A DNA stretch of 64,000 nt from Luteimonas panaciterrae. Lineage in GTDB: Bacteria; Pseudomonadota; Gammaproteobacteria; Xanthomonadales; Xanthomonadaceae. Of the stretch, positions 8,592-18,053 are shown in pieces. Location: NCBI RefSeq assembly GCF_020511115.1, contig NZ_JAJAVH010000001.1, positions 186,001-250,000 on the forward strand. The letters run 5' to 3'. The translations under genes were made by a program, and so were the position numbers. The notes under the pieces were generated by a model. It searched no databases, was not told the DNA's origin, and was given only the letters and a program-made list of their open reading frames with translations. How positions within the stretch are numbered: position 1 is the first letter of the stretch; the number at the start of each line of letters is the position of its first letter.

Positions 8592-9167
8592 TCATCCCAG
8601 CAGGTCGGCCATCGCGATGATCTGGCGCGCGACATCCGCCAGCTTCGAGCCGTGCTTCATCGCCTGCTGGCGCAAGGCGGCATAGGCTTCGGCTTCACTC
8701 ATCCCGCGTTTTTCCATCAGCAATCCTTTCGCGCGATCGATCAGCTTGCGGTCGTGCAGCTGCTGCTGCACTTCGTCCAGCCGCTTGCGCATGTGCGATT
8801 GCTGCTCGAAGCGCGCCAGCGCCACCTGGATGATCGGCGCAAGACGCGTCGGTGCCAGTCCGTCGACAACGTAAGCGGTGACACCCGCGCCAACGGCGGC
8901 ACGGATCAATTGCTCGTCGCCATCGCCCGAGAACACCACGACCGGGCGCGGCGCGTGGTGGTGCAACAACGCGAGCTGCTCCAGCGTGTCACGCGAAGGG
9001 GAATCGACATCGACGATGACCACGTCCGGCTGCTGCGACTCCACCGCCTTGAGCAGAGCGCCGACCGCGACGACTTCCTCCAGCACTTCATGGCCGGCGG
9101 CCAGCAGCGCGCCGCGCAGCTCGCCGATCGGCTTTTCGGTATCGTTGACCAGCAGGATGCGTGGCAT
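8592..9167 (-). CDS. nasT: NasT-like ANTAR-domain antiterminator
   Basis: A 191-residue response regulator. The receiver-like domain (MPRILLVNDTEKP, acceptor region IVDVDSP near residue 53) is followed by a coiled linker and a C-terminal ANTAR domain (LIDRAKGLLMEKRGMSEAEA) that binds RNA hairpins and prevents termination. The start at 9167 places MPRILLV at the N terminus as in relatives; the ORF extends to 9224. It precedes nasS, and the narK leader downstream carries hairpins of the expected type. It is divergent from cysG. Confidence 0.88.
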   Translation of the reverse strand: MPRILLVNDTEKPIGELRGALLAAGHEVLEEVVAVGALLKAVESQQPDVVIVDVDSPSRDTLEQLALLHHHAPRPVVVFSGDGDEQLIRAAVGAGVTAYVVDGLAPTRLAPIIQVALARFEQQSHMRKRLDEVQQQLHDRKLIDRAKGLLMEKRGMSEAEAYAALRQQAMKHGSKLADVARQIIAMADLLG

Positions 9168-9263
9168 ACCGGTCGCAGCACTCAGTTGGGAGTTGTTGAC
9201 TCGTCGTCGGCCCCATGTTGCCATGCAGCAATTCCAGCTGCGAGCCCTCTTTCAGGAATTGGC

Positions 9264-10259
9264 ATGCCGCTCTTTCCGCTGTTCGCCAATCTTCGCGGCC
9301 GTCAGGTGCTGGTCGTGGGCGGCGGCGAGGTGGCCGTGCGCAAGATCGAGGCGCTGCTGCGCGCGGGCGCGCGGGTGCGCGTGCACGCGAAGGCGCTCGA
9401 CGCAGTCCTGAAGGACTGGCTGGCGCAAGGCGTGGTCGCGGAAGGCACGCTGTCCCGGCTGGATGGCGATTTCGATCCCGAATGGCTGGACGGCGCCTGG
9501 CTGCTGGTGGCCGCCACCGACGATCACGCTTTCAATGCGCGTCTCGCCGAGGAGGCGAACAGGCGCGGACTCTGGGCCAACATCGTCGATGACGCCGAAC
9601 TCTCCAGCGTGCAGATCCCGGCCGTCGTCGATCGCGATCCGCTACAGGTGGCGATTTCCTCCGGCGGCGCGGCGCCGATGCTGGCCCGGCGTTTGCGCGA
9701 GCGGTTGGAGACCGATCTGGATCATTCGCTCGGCGATTTCGCCGCGCTGTTCGCGCGGCATCGTGAGGCGATCCGCCGAAGATTTCCGGCGCTGCCGCAA
9801 CGCAGGCGTTGGTTCGACCATGTCATCGATGGTTCCGTGCCCCTCCTGTTGCGCGATGGACGGCACGAGGCGGCTGAACATGCCTTCCTGGATGCGCTGG
9901 AAAGCGACCAGCATGTCGACGCCACAGGTAGCGTTGCATTGATTGGCGCCGGCGATGGCGATCCCGGATCGCTGACGCTAAGAGCATTGCGCGTCATGAA
10001 CCAGGCCGACGTGCTGGTTTTCGATCCCGATGTCAGCCCCGCCGTCGTCGAGCTGGCGCGTCGCGATGCCAGCCGGCTCGCGGCAGCGCCGGATCGCGAT
10101 ACGACAACGGAATTGCTGATCCGCCATGCCGGCGCCGGATCGCGCGTGGTCTACATCAAGCCCGGCGATGCGTTCCGCACCGTGCCGGATGACGGCTTTG
10201 CTTCCGCGTTGGAGAAACACGGCATCGTTTGCGAAGTGATTCCCGGCGTTCGCGCATGA
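9264..10259 (+). CDS. cysG: Siroheme synthase CysG with truncated, degenerate SUMT domain
   Basis: 331 residues against about 457 for full CysG. Residues 1-~210 form an intact precorrin-2 dehydrogenase/sirohydrochlorin ferrochelatase half: Rossmann motif VVGGGEVAVRKIEALL, then SSVQIPAVVDR and ISSGGAAPMLARRLRE. From ~220 a SUMT domain begins, but its AGPGDP loop reads GAGDGDP, YDxLV is changed to FDPDVS, and translation stops after CEVIPGVRA, roughly halfway through the fold. The methyltransferase is thus very probably inactive, with the SUMT gene at 1-170 compensating. The ATG has AGGA 7 nt upstream. It is divergent from nasT. Confidence 0.88.
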   Translation: MPLFPLFANLRGRQVLVVGGGEVAVRKIEALLRAGARVRVHAKALDAVLKDWLAQGVVAEGTLSRLDGDFDPEWLDGAWLLVAATDDHAFNARLAEEANRRGLWANIVDDAELSSVQIPAVVDRDPLQVAISSGGAAPMLARRLRERLETDLDHSLGDFAALFARHREAIRRRFPALPQRRRWFDHVIDGSVPLLLRDGRHEAAEHAFLDALESDQHVDATGSVALIGAGDGDPGSLTLRALRVMNQADVLVFDPDVSPAVVELARRDASRLAAAPDRDTTTELLIRHAGAGSRVVYIKPGDAFRTVPDDGFASALEKHGIVCEVIPGVRA

Positions 10260-10260
10260 A

Positions 10261-10295
10261 CGCGCGGGTCGCATCATCGTGACGCGACCCGCGCG
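10261..10295. terminator. GC-rich hairpin between convergent genes
   Basis: A perfect 12-bp stem CGCGCGGGTCGC/GCGACCCGCGCG with an 11-nt loop lies immediately after cysG and before the convergent FG-GAP gene. No long T-run follows, so it may stabilise both 3' ends rather than act as a strong intrinsic terminator. Confidence 0.5.
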
Positions 10296-10310
10296 AAGAG
10301 ACCCTCGACT

Positions 10311-11579
10311 TTACTTCTGCAATGCCACGTGGACGGTCGAAACCCCTATCGTGCCCGGCGCCGCGATATCCAGCTTGCCGTCCCGGTTGAAGTCGGCCAC
10401 GACCGGCGTCTGCGGGAAGAAGTAGATCGGCAGCTTGCCGCCGGGATAGAAGTTGCCCTGCCCATCGCCCAAGCCAATGGCGATCTGACCGAGGCTGAAA
10501 TCCTGAAGGCTGAAGACGTCCGAGCAGACCGCATCCAGATGCCCGTCATGATTGATGTCCGCCAGCGCGAAGGCGATCGGGATGCCGCCACAATCGAAAC
10601 GCACGCCGCTGCCGACGAAATGGCCGGTACCGTCGGTCAGGCGCGAGTCTCCCGACTCCCCCTGAATCTCCGGCAGGATGTTGAACTCGTTGATGACGAC
10701 CGCATCGTCAATGCCGTCCTCGTTGAAATCGCCGCCGAGCGTGCCGCCAGGCGCGAATCCGCTGCGGAACTTGTCGATCTGCCGGAACGTGCCATCGCCT
10801 CTACCGAGCAAGCTGTACACGCTGCGGCTGATGAAGGCATCGCTGACCAGCATGTCGGGAATGCCGTCGTTGTTGAGGTTCACCAGATCGAAACCGGACA
10901 TGGTGAAGACCGGAATCGGCGGCAGCGGCGGATTGGTGTAGGACACCGAGGTGTAGATCGGGAACAGGCTACGCTTGAACGTGCCATCGCCGTTGCCGAG
11001 GAAGGTCTGGATGCCGAGCGTGGCCTGCACCAGCAAATCGATCTTGCCGTCGCGGTTGACATCGGCCAGCGAACCGTCGAGTTGTCCCGCATGCAGGATC
11101 TGGAAGAACTGGTCCGACTTCGTGAACGAACCATCGCCCTTGCCCAGGAACACGGTGACCAGGAAATGCGAGGCCGTCACCAGATCCGCGTTGCCGTCAT
11201 GATTGAGGTCGGCGGTCAGCACGGTGCCCGGAAGCGGGCCGACGCCGATGAGATCGGAGCTTCTGTAATTCCAAAGCGTTTCGACCGGATTCCCGCCAAA
11301 CGTGCCATCGCCCCTGTTGAGCAGCACGAAGACGCGGCCCACGATCTGGAACCAGTTCACGACGGCGATATCGGGATAACCATCGTTGTTGAAATCTGCA
11401 CTGGCGGTTCCCGATTCATGGAATCCTTCGCCGACGCCGGGTATCAGATATGTGTCCGCGGCATGGAACTGTGGAACCGGAGGCGCGGCGGCGGCCGGCA
11501 GAGCCAAAACGGACAACATCAAGATGGAGGCGAAAAGTCTGGCCCCGTGGATCGTTTGACGGCGTAGATGACGAATCAT
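10311..11579 (-). CDS. Secreted FG-GAP/VCBS-repeat beta-propeller protein
   Basis: A 422-residue protein with a Sec signal peptide (MIRHLRRQ, then LFASILMLSVLALPAAAAP). Seven copies of the VCBS/FG-GAP calcium loop follow at regular spacing: ADFNNDGYPD, ADLNHDGNAD, ADVNRDGKID, VNLNNDGIPD, GDFNEDGIDD, ADINHDGHLD and ADFNRDGKLD. Seven repeats fit one closed seven-bladed propeller, as in integrin-like proteins. No catalytic domain is attached, so an adhesion or binding role is inferred. The ATG at 11579 has GGGAGGAAT just upstream; the ORF runs on to 11777 without coding character. It may be cotranscribed with the upstream hydrolase. Confidence 0.85.
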   Translation of the reverse strand: MIRHLRRQTIHGARLFASILMLSVLALPAAAAPPVPQFHAADTYLIPGVGEGFHESGTASADFNNDGYPDIAVVNWFQIVGRVFVLLNRGDGTFGGNPVETLWNYRSSDLIGVGPLPGTVLTADLNHDGNADLVTASHFLVTVFLGKGDGSFTKSDQFFQILHAGQLDGSLADVNRDGKIDLLVQATLGIQTFLGNGDGTFKRSLFPIYTSVSYTNPPLPPIPVFTMSGFDLVNLNNDGIPDMLVSDAFISRSVYSLLGRGDGTFRQIDKFRSGFAPGGTLGGDFNEDGIDDAVVINEFNILPEIQGESGDSRLTDGTGHFVGSGVRFDCGGIPIAFALADINHDGHLDAVCSDVFSLQDFSLGQIAIGLGDGQGNFYPGGKLPIYFFPQTPVVADFNRDGKLDIAAPGTIGVSTVHVALQK

Positions 11580-11782
11580 GATTCCTCCCGGATTGGTTTC
11601 GTGAGTACGTGCAACCGATCGCGACGCGAGATGCTGCGCGGACCGCCGCAATTCCCTTACCGCAGGCAAGCCTTGCCCGAACGCCCCGCCATGCGTGGGC
11701 GCGAGTTTGTTTTTCAAGATCGTCCGCGTCTTGCGGACGCTTTTTTCGGATGGACCCCTGATCGGAATCCATCCCATGCCGG

Positions 11783-13207
11783 TCAGGGATAGATCACTGG
11801 GCTGTAACGCCGGCCGCGCAGCTTGTCCTCGATCGTTCCGCCCGCCGCGCCGATGAACTGCAGCAAGGTGTCGCCACCGAACGCGGCCAGATCCTGCGTG
11901 ATGAAGCGACCATTGCAGAAGAGGATGTTGCAGTTCGGCAAGCCCGCATCACCAACGCCGGTCAGAATGCCGAGCACGTTCCAATCGAGGATGTTCAGAT
12001 AGATGAGGGCATCGTCGATCGAGCTGCCTGCCGGATAATTCGCGAAGATGCCGGGATCGGGAATGCGTGGCGCGTCGTCGACCGAGTCGACCAACCGGCG
12101 CATCAATTCCTTCATCTCCAGGCTTTCGATGGTGGACAGACCACCGCCCGGCCCACCGTTACGCACGATGACCAGATGCCGGCTCGGCACATTGATGATC
12201 ATCTGGCCAAGCGCGCCCATCGCACCGTAGGTGTCGCGCGGGCTGCCGGGCAAGAGTTCGTAATCCGCGCGTTTGGGACGGCCGATGTGCGAGACCTTGT
12301 GCCAGTCGCCTTCGTTGGTCCAGAACAGGAAGCCATATCCGGGATTGGGCGCGGTTCCGTGAACCGCTTCTTCCAGATAGCTCTGACTGATGAGCTGCTG
12401 CGAACCCCATTTTCCCTTGTACAACATCAGATGACCGAGCTTGGCCTGATCGTTCGGACGCATCAGCAGACCGCCGGCCGCGATCGTCCCGCCACTGCGA
12501 TCGCGCAGCCAGATCCAATGATTGCGCGGAATGCCGACACGCCCCATCAGCTCGCGCTGCACGAATGTCTGGTAGTCCATCCCCGTGGCCTTGCCGACGA
12601 CATGCGCGAGCGTGGCCAGCACGCTCTGTCCATACATGTATTCCGTGCCCGGCAGATACCAGAACGGCTGATCGAGCGTCGCCTGCACCGGATCGGTGGC
12701 GATGGCCGCGATCTCGTCCGCCACCACCAGCCGCAAGCCAGACAATTGTTGCAGCAGCGTGCGCACCGTCAGCGCACCATGCGCGGCATCGGCTTGCGGA
12801 ATGTACTTGCCGATCGGATCATCCAGTTTCAGATAGCCCATCGTCACCGCGCGACCGACGGCCAGCGACAAGACCCCCTTGGACGCGCTGGCCAGCGGAA
12901 ACGGCGCGAACTCGCTCACCGGATCGACCACGCTCTGCCCCGCGAGACAGCCGTAGCGGTAAACGCGCACCGAAGTACTCAACAACTGCGTCCCGTATTG
13001 CAAGGCAGCGCGCAAGCGTTCGGGATTGATGCCGAGCCTGGCGGGATCGACGAGCGGATACAGCTGGTCCTGTTCGGGCTGAGCGCATTTCGGCGCCGAT
13101 GCGGGAATCGGTTGCAGGCCCGCCGCGGAGCCGGATGTGGAAAACGCGATCAGTGCGCACATGACCAGCACGGCCGGAATCGATCGCAATCTCGATGCAG
13201 CAATCAT
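11783..13207 (-). CDS. Secreted beta-lactamase-fold serine hydrolase
   Basis: 474 residues with an N-terminal signal peptide (PAVLVMCALIAFSTSGSAAG). The serine active-site motif SASK (residues 107-110) and a downstream YGQS matching the class C Y-x-[NS] element place it in the beta-lactamase/transpeptidase-like family, which includes penicillin-binding proteins, D-aminopeptidases and esterases. The third motif is not obvious and it is longer than AmpC, so substrate cannot be called and antibiotic resistance should not be assumed. GGGAGGGAC precedes the ATG. Confidence 0.8.
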   Translation of the reverse strand: MIAASRLRSIPAVLVMCALIAFSTSGSAAGLQPIPASAPKCAQPEQDQLYPLVDPARLGINPERLRAALQYGTQLLSTSVRVYRYGCLAGQSVVDPVSEFAPFPLASASKGVLSLAVGRAVTMGYLKLDDPIGKYIPQADAAHGALTVRTLLQQLSGLRLVVADEIAAIATDPVQATLDQPFWYLPGTEYMYGQSVLATLAHVVGKATGMDYQTFVQRELMGRVGIPRNHWIWLRDRSGGTIAAGGLLMRPNDQAKLGHLMLYKGKWGSQQLISQSYLEEAVHGTAPNPGYGFLFWTNEGDWHKVSHIGRPKRADYELLPGSPRDTYGAMGALGQMIINVPSRHLVIVRNGGPGGGLSTIESLEMKELMRRLVDSVDDAPRIPDPGIFANYPAGSSIDDALIYLNILDWNVLGILTGVGDAGLPNCNILFCNGRFITQDLAAFGGDTLLQFIGAAGGTIEDKLRGRRYSPVIYP

Positions 13208-13407
13208 TGGGTCCCTCCCCCAAATCTTCTGTCATGCGTCGTGGTGACGCGGGCCAAGCATTGATGCTTTTCCGGCAGACGGCCATTGTTGATAGAGTCA
13301 TATCGATTGGCAGATAGGGCCAATCATTTGGGGTGCCGCCGTGTTGCAATGGCACATGGGAACGATGCTGCGGCGCGTCATCAAAGAACCGCCTGTTCGC
13401 GGATTTT

Positions 13408-13995
13408 CTATCGACCCTTCGCGGCGCGAACCTGCTCGACCCACGACTGCAAGACCGGCGCCAGCCCCGCGTAGCGACGCCCTTGCCATCCGCTGGCGAG
13501 CACGTTGCCTTCGCGATCAACGAGCACGAGGTTCGGCGGCGCGACGCCGCCCAGCGCGCGTATTGCCGGCAATGCCGGCAGACGGCGATAGTCGATCGCC
13601 GGCCACGGCATGGCCTGCGAGCGCATGTAGCGGCGCATCTCGCGTTCGGATTCGTCCAGGCTGACGTAGACGACTTCCGTGTCGGCGCCCGCCTGCCTGA
13701 GCGCCGCATGCACTCGCTTTAACTCCGGGACGAACGCATGACAGGGGCCGCACCAATCGGCACCGAAATACAGCGCGATGACATCCGGCTCGCGCTCCCA
13801 GCGGTAGGCGACGAAGCGCTGGGCATCGGGACGCACCAGCGCCCCTGCGATCGATTCGCGCAAACCGCCATCGGCCGCCGTCGCGCTGGTCGTCGACAAG
13901 CCGTAGAGGCAACAGAACGCGACAACCCAGCGGCGCGACCACGCGCGCCGCCATTTCGGAGCTTCGGCTTCAGAAGGCGTAACGCACACTCGCAT
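13408..13995 (-). CDS. Membrane-anchored or secreted thioredoxin-like protein
   Basis: About 195 residues. A basic N terminus (WRRAWSRRWVVAFCCLYGL) acts as signal or anchor. The thioredoxin-like domain carries the redox motif FGADWCGPCHAF and later VAPPNLVLVD with the cis-proline, typical of TlpA/tryparedoxin-like periplasmic proteins. The chosen ATG at 13995 overlaps the end of the TonB-receptor gene by 26 nt, suggesting coupling; an ORF extends to 14052. As the third gene of the Zur-box operon, it may keep metal-binding cysteines of the receptor or MerC reduced; this is inference. Confidence 0.8.
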   Translation of the reverse strand: MRVCVTPSEAEAPKWRRAWSRRWVVAFCCLYGLSTTSATAADGGLRESIAGALVRPDAQRFVAYRWEREPDVIALYFGADWCGPCHAFVPELKRVHAALRQAGADTEVVYVSLDESEREMRRYMRSQAMPWPAIDYRRLPALPAIRALGGVAPPNLVLVDREGNVLASGWQGRRYAGLAPVLQSWVEQVRAAKGR

Positions 13996-16168
13996 AGACG
14001 GATCGTGCGAAGCGCGGACCGTAAACATAATCGCTGTCGCGATTGGCGCCAATTTCCAGATCTTTCTGGCGTTCGTCGAACAGGTTCTTCATCCCGAAGG
14101 AAACGTCCACGCCCTTCTCGTCGAAATGGAAGTGACGGGTCACACCCGCATCCACCACCCAGAAATCCGGCGTGTGCTTGAGCGTGCCGGTATTGTTGTT
14201 CAACGCGTACATGCGACCGGTGTACTTCAGCCCCACGTAGGCATCCCACGCTTCGCTGGGCGTCCAGATCGCCTGCGCCAAGCCGCTCCATTCCGGCGTC
14301 TTGAGGTAATGGCGGCTCGCGATCACGGTACTGCCGCCATCACCGGTATCGTCGAACACCACCTGCGCCTTGTCGTATCGCGAGTGATACCAGGCGACGC
14401 CCGCGGTGATGCGCCAGGTCTCCATCGGCTGCCATCCGAGATTCGCCTCGATCCCGGCCACGCGCGAGCCGGAGACATTGCTGCGGGTCTGGTACAAGGA
14501 GCCATCGCGGGGATCCCGCTGGATCCCGCTCAACACGAAGGCATCCTTGAGATCGGTGTACGACGCCGTGGCATCGAACAACCAGCGCGGCGACGCGGGA
14601 TCGGATCGCCAATCGACCCCGAGCATGGCGGTGACCGCTTTTTCCTCCGTCAGTCCGTCCGCGTTGCGAATGCGCACGGGATCGGCCCCCAGCGTGTCCA
14701 CGTGCAGGTCCTCACTGAACAATTCCGGCGCGCGGAAACCCGTGGAGATGCCGGCACGCCATTTGGTGCGCTCGTTGGCCTGGAACGCCAGCGCGATGCG
14801 CGGCGAGAACACCACATCATCGAGCTCGGAGCTTTTGTCCGCACGCGCACCCAGCACCAGATCCAGCGCATCGCTGACCGCCCACTCGTCCTGCAGGAAG
14901 ACGCCGAGATCGGAGAAACTGCCGTCGGTGATCACGCGAATCCTGTTGCCGACGGCATCCAGGTTCTCATCCTTCACTTCCTCGCGCTTGTACTGCACAC
15001 CGAACGCCAGTGCATGCGCGCCGACGCGGTAATTGAACTGCGAATCGAAGTACTGCAACGGATTCTTGGTGTAGCCGTATTGGCGGTAGGACACCGAGGC
15101 GGCGCTTCCCGGCACGTTCGGATCGAGCTGACTTGGATCGAAGCCGGGATCGGACGGGTCCGTCACCACATCACCCAGCCCGCCATAGAAGCTGTCACGG
15201 CGGATATCGGCGAACGAATAACTGAGGCGGAAGTCGAAATCGTCGTTGACGATCTGCTCCCACGTCAGTCCGCCACGCTGATATCGCGTTTTCAGTGCCT
15301 CGGCGATATTGGCCAGGTATTCGGGCTGATCGAACCGGTTGCCGCCGCGGCGATCTTCCCAGGTGTATTGATAGTCGGCGCGCAGCCGGGTGCTGTCGTT
15401 GGGCACGTACCACATCTGGACACCGCCGATGCGCAGGTCCTTCTCGGTGATCTCGCTGTAGCCGTCACCATTGAAGTCGATGGCGTCGTTCTTGGCGCCC
15501 TGCGCGACCACCGACAGACCGAAGCGGCCGTCGTCGCCGACGAAGTCGAAGCGTCCATCACCGAACCGGAGCGGCTCGCCCTCCTGCACTTCCACGCCTC
15601 CCTGCACGAAACCGCCGTTCTTCGTCGGCTGCTCGGCAATCAAATTGATCACGCCGGCCACGGCGCCAGGTCCATACAGAGACGAACCGCCTCCCTTGAC
15701 GACTTCGATGCGATTCACGAAAGCCGCGGGGATCTGCTCCAGTCCGTAGATGCCGCCAAGCGTGGACAGCAGCGGCACGCCGTCGAACAGCAACTGGTTG
15801 TAGGCGCCGCCCAACCCCAGCAATTGCACTTCGGAGGTGTTGCAGTTCTGGCAGTTGCTTTCCACACGCACACCGTTGATCAACTCGGCCGCTTGCGAGA
15901 AGTTCACCGAGCCACGCAAAGCGATGTCCTGCTGTCGCAACACCTCGGTGCGGACAGGCACGTCGGAGAGCAGACGTTCGGTGCGGGTCGCCGTGCTCAC
16001 TTTTACTTCGACCGCGTCGAGTTGCGTAAGGCGGTCACCATCCGCCGCCCATGCGGAAGATGTCGCCGCCGCGGCGATGGCCAGGACAAGCGGCCGAGAA
16101 AAGGAGACAGGCATTCGGAAAGAGCGAGGCATGGAGAAGCGCGCGATCACGGAATTCGTCATGTGCAT
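13970..16168 (-). CDS. TonB-dependent outer-membrane receptor, probably zinc-related
   Basis: About 732 residues: signal peptide (LVLAIAAAATSSAWAAD), plug domain from DAVEVKVSTATRTERLL with VEVVKGGGSSLYGPGAVAG, and a 22-strand-type barrel ending in the terminal aromatic YASVRYAF. The plug holds an unusual CQNC motif (about residues 106-109) directly before the GLGGAYNQLLFDG segment, a plausible metal site. It begins 7 nt after merC and lies downstream of a Zur box, so zinc or a zinc chelate is the likeliest ligand. No ribosome-binding site is obvious; starts at 16162, 16132 and 16114 are possible. Confidence 0.88.
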   Translation of the reverse strand: MHMTNSVIARFSMPRSFRMPVSFSRPLVLAIAAAATSSAWAADGDRLTQLDAVEVKVSTATRTERLLSDVPVRTEVLRQQDIALRGSVNFSQAAELINGVRVESNCQNCNTSEVQLLGLGGAYNQLLFDGVPLLSTLGGIYGLEQIPAAFVNRIEVVKGGGSSLYGPGAVAGVINLIAEQPTKNGGFVQGGVEVQEGEPLRFGDGRFDFVGDDGRFGLSVVAQGAKNDAIDFNGDGYSEITEKDLRIGGVQMWYVPNDSTRLRADYQYTWEDRRGGNRFDQPEYLANIAEALKTRYQRGGLTWEQIVNDDFDFRLSYSFADIRRDSFYGGLGDVVTDPSDPGFDPSQLDPNVPGSAASVSYRQYGYTKNPLQYFDSQFNYRVGAHALAFGVQYKREEVKDENLDAVGNRIRVITDGSFSDLGVFLQDEWAVSDALDLVLGARADKSSELDDVVFSPRIALAFQANERTKWRAGISTGFRAPELFSEDLHVDTLGADPVRIRNADGLTEEKAVTAMLGVDWRSDPASPRWLFDATASYTDLKDAFVLSGIQRDPRDGSLYQTRSNVSGSRVAGIEANLGWQPMETWRITAGVAWYHSRYDKAQVVFDDTGDGGSTVIASRHYLKTPEWSGLAQAIWTPSEAWDAYVGLKYTGRMYALNNNTGTLKHTPDFWVVDAGVTRHFHFDEKGVDVSFGMKNLFDERQKDLEIGANRDSDYVYGPRFARSVYASVRYAF

Positions 16169-16175
16169 GGACGTG

Positions 16176-16571
16176 TCAGGACGCGGCATGCGCATGCGGA
16201 TGACGCTTCCAGTTCCAGAGATGCGCGCTCGCCAGCATCAGGCTGCCCGCCACCGTGAGCGGAACCTCCAGCGACTCCGCCGGCCAAGGCAGCGCGCCGA
16301 GCAACAGACCGGTCAGGCCACCGACGGCCAACACGATTAAGCCGAGCGGCAAGGGCCGTTGACGATGCGCGCGCCACAGCGCGGTGCCGGTCAGCGGGAG
16401 CGCGAAGGCGACGAACGCCGCATGCACCCATTCCGCCTCGGCCCAGACGGCCAGCAAGGGCAGGAAGGCGGCCAGCACCGGCAACGCCAGGCAATGCAGC
16501 AGGCACAGCCCGGACAGGCTGATCGCGGCGAAATCGAATAAGCGGACGGATGTCGGGGGCTTTCTGCTCAT
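16176..16571 (-). CDS. MerC-domain membrane protein
   Basis: 131 residues with four hydrophobic helices. SGLCLLHCLALP in helix 1 is the paired-cysteine signature of MerC-type metal permeases, and a histidine-rich tail (KRHPHAHAAS) follows helix 4. There is no mer operon here. Instead it is first in an operon with a TonB receptor and a thioredoxin behind a Zur box, so zinc transport across the inner membrane is more likely than mercury uptake. It is divergent from the CobW GTPase. Confidence 0.85.
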   Translation of the reverse strand: MSRKPPTSVRLFDFAAISLSGLCLLHCLALPVLAAFLPLLAVWAEAEWVHAAFVAFALPLTGTALWRAHRQRPLPLGLIVLAVGGLTGLLLGALPWPAESLEVPLTVAGSLMLASAHLWNWKRHPHAHAAS

Positions 16572-16589
16572 GGCACGGCTCTCTTTTAT

Positions 16590-16612
16590 GATATGTTATA
16601 ACATAACATATT
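16590..16612. promoter_or_regulatory. Zur box in a divergent promoter
   Basis: The core TGTTATAACATAACA, flanked by GATA and TATT, nearly matches the gammaproteobacterial Zur consensus (GAAATGTTATA-N-TATAACATTTC). It sits in the 53-bp gap between merC (minus) and the CobW gene (plus), so one repressor site could control both directions. Confidence 0.85.
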
Positions 16613-16624
16613 GAGGAGATGCCG

Positions 16625-17962
<1,338 letters not shown>

Positions 17963-18002
17963 ATCACGACACCAACGTTTCATCCGCGATGCGACGTCCT
18001 TC

Positions 18003-18037
18003 GGATGCGCCTCCAACCGATGGAAGGAGGCGTATCC
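18003..18037. terminator. Hairpin between convergent genes
   Basis: GGATGCGCCTCC and GGAGGCGTATCC pair over 12 positions with one non-Watson-Crick pair and an 11-nt loop, between the convergent CobW and protease genes. There is no T-run, so the terminator role is tentative. Confidence 0.4.
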
Positions 18038-18053
18038 GGCCTGCTGCCTTGGA

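Noticed and set aside
11721..11746. Terminator-like hairpin with six Ts on the plus strand
   Set aside because: Sequence is good (CGTCCGC/GCGGACG then TTTTTT), but no plus-strand gene ends nearby and the minus-strand reading lacks a T-run; its role cannot be assigned.
11783..13207. Possible antibiotic-resistance beta-lactamase
   Set aside because: Fold and SASK motif fit the wide serine-hydrolase superfamily, but the KTG-like motif and AmpC length are absent; resistance cannot be claimed. The same holds for 40507-41724.
16176..16571. Mercury resistance via merC
   Set aside because: No merR, merT, merP or merA nearby and a Zur box controls the promoter; zinc is the better reading.
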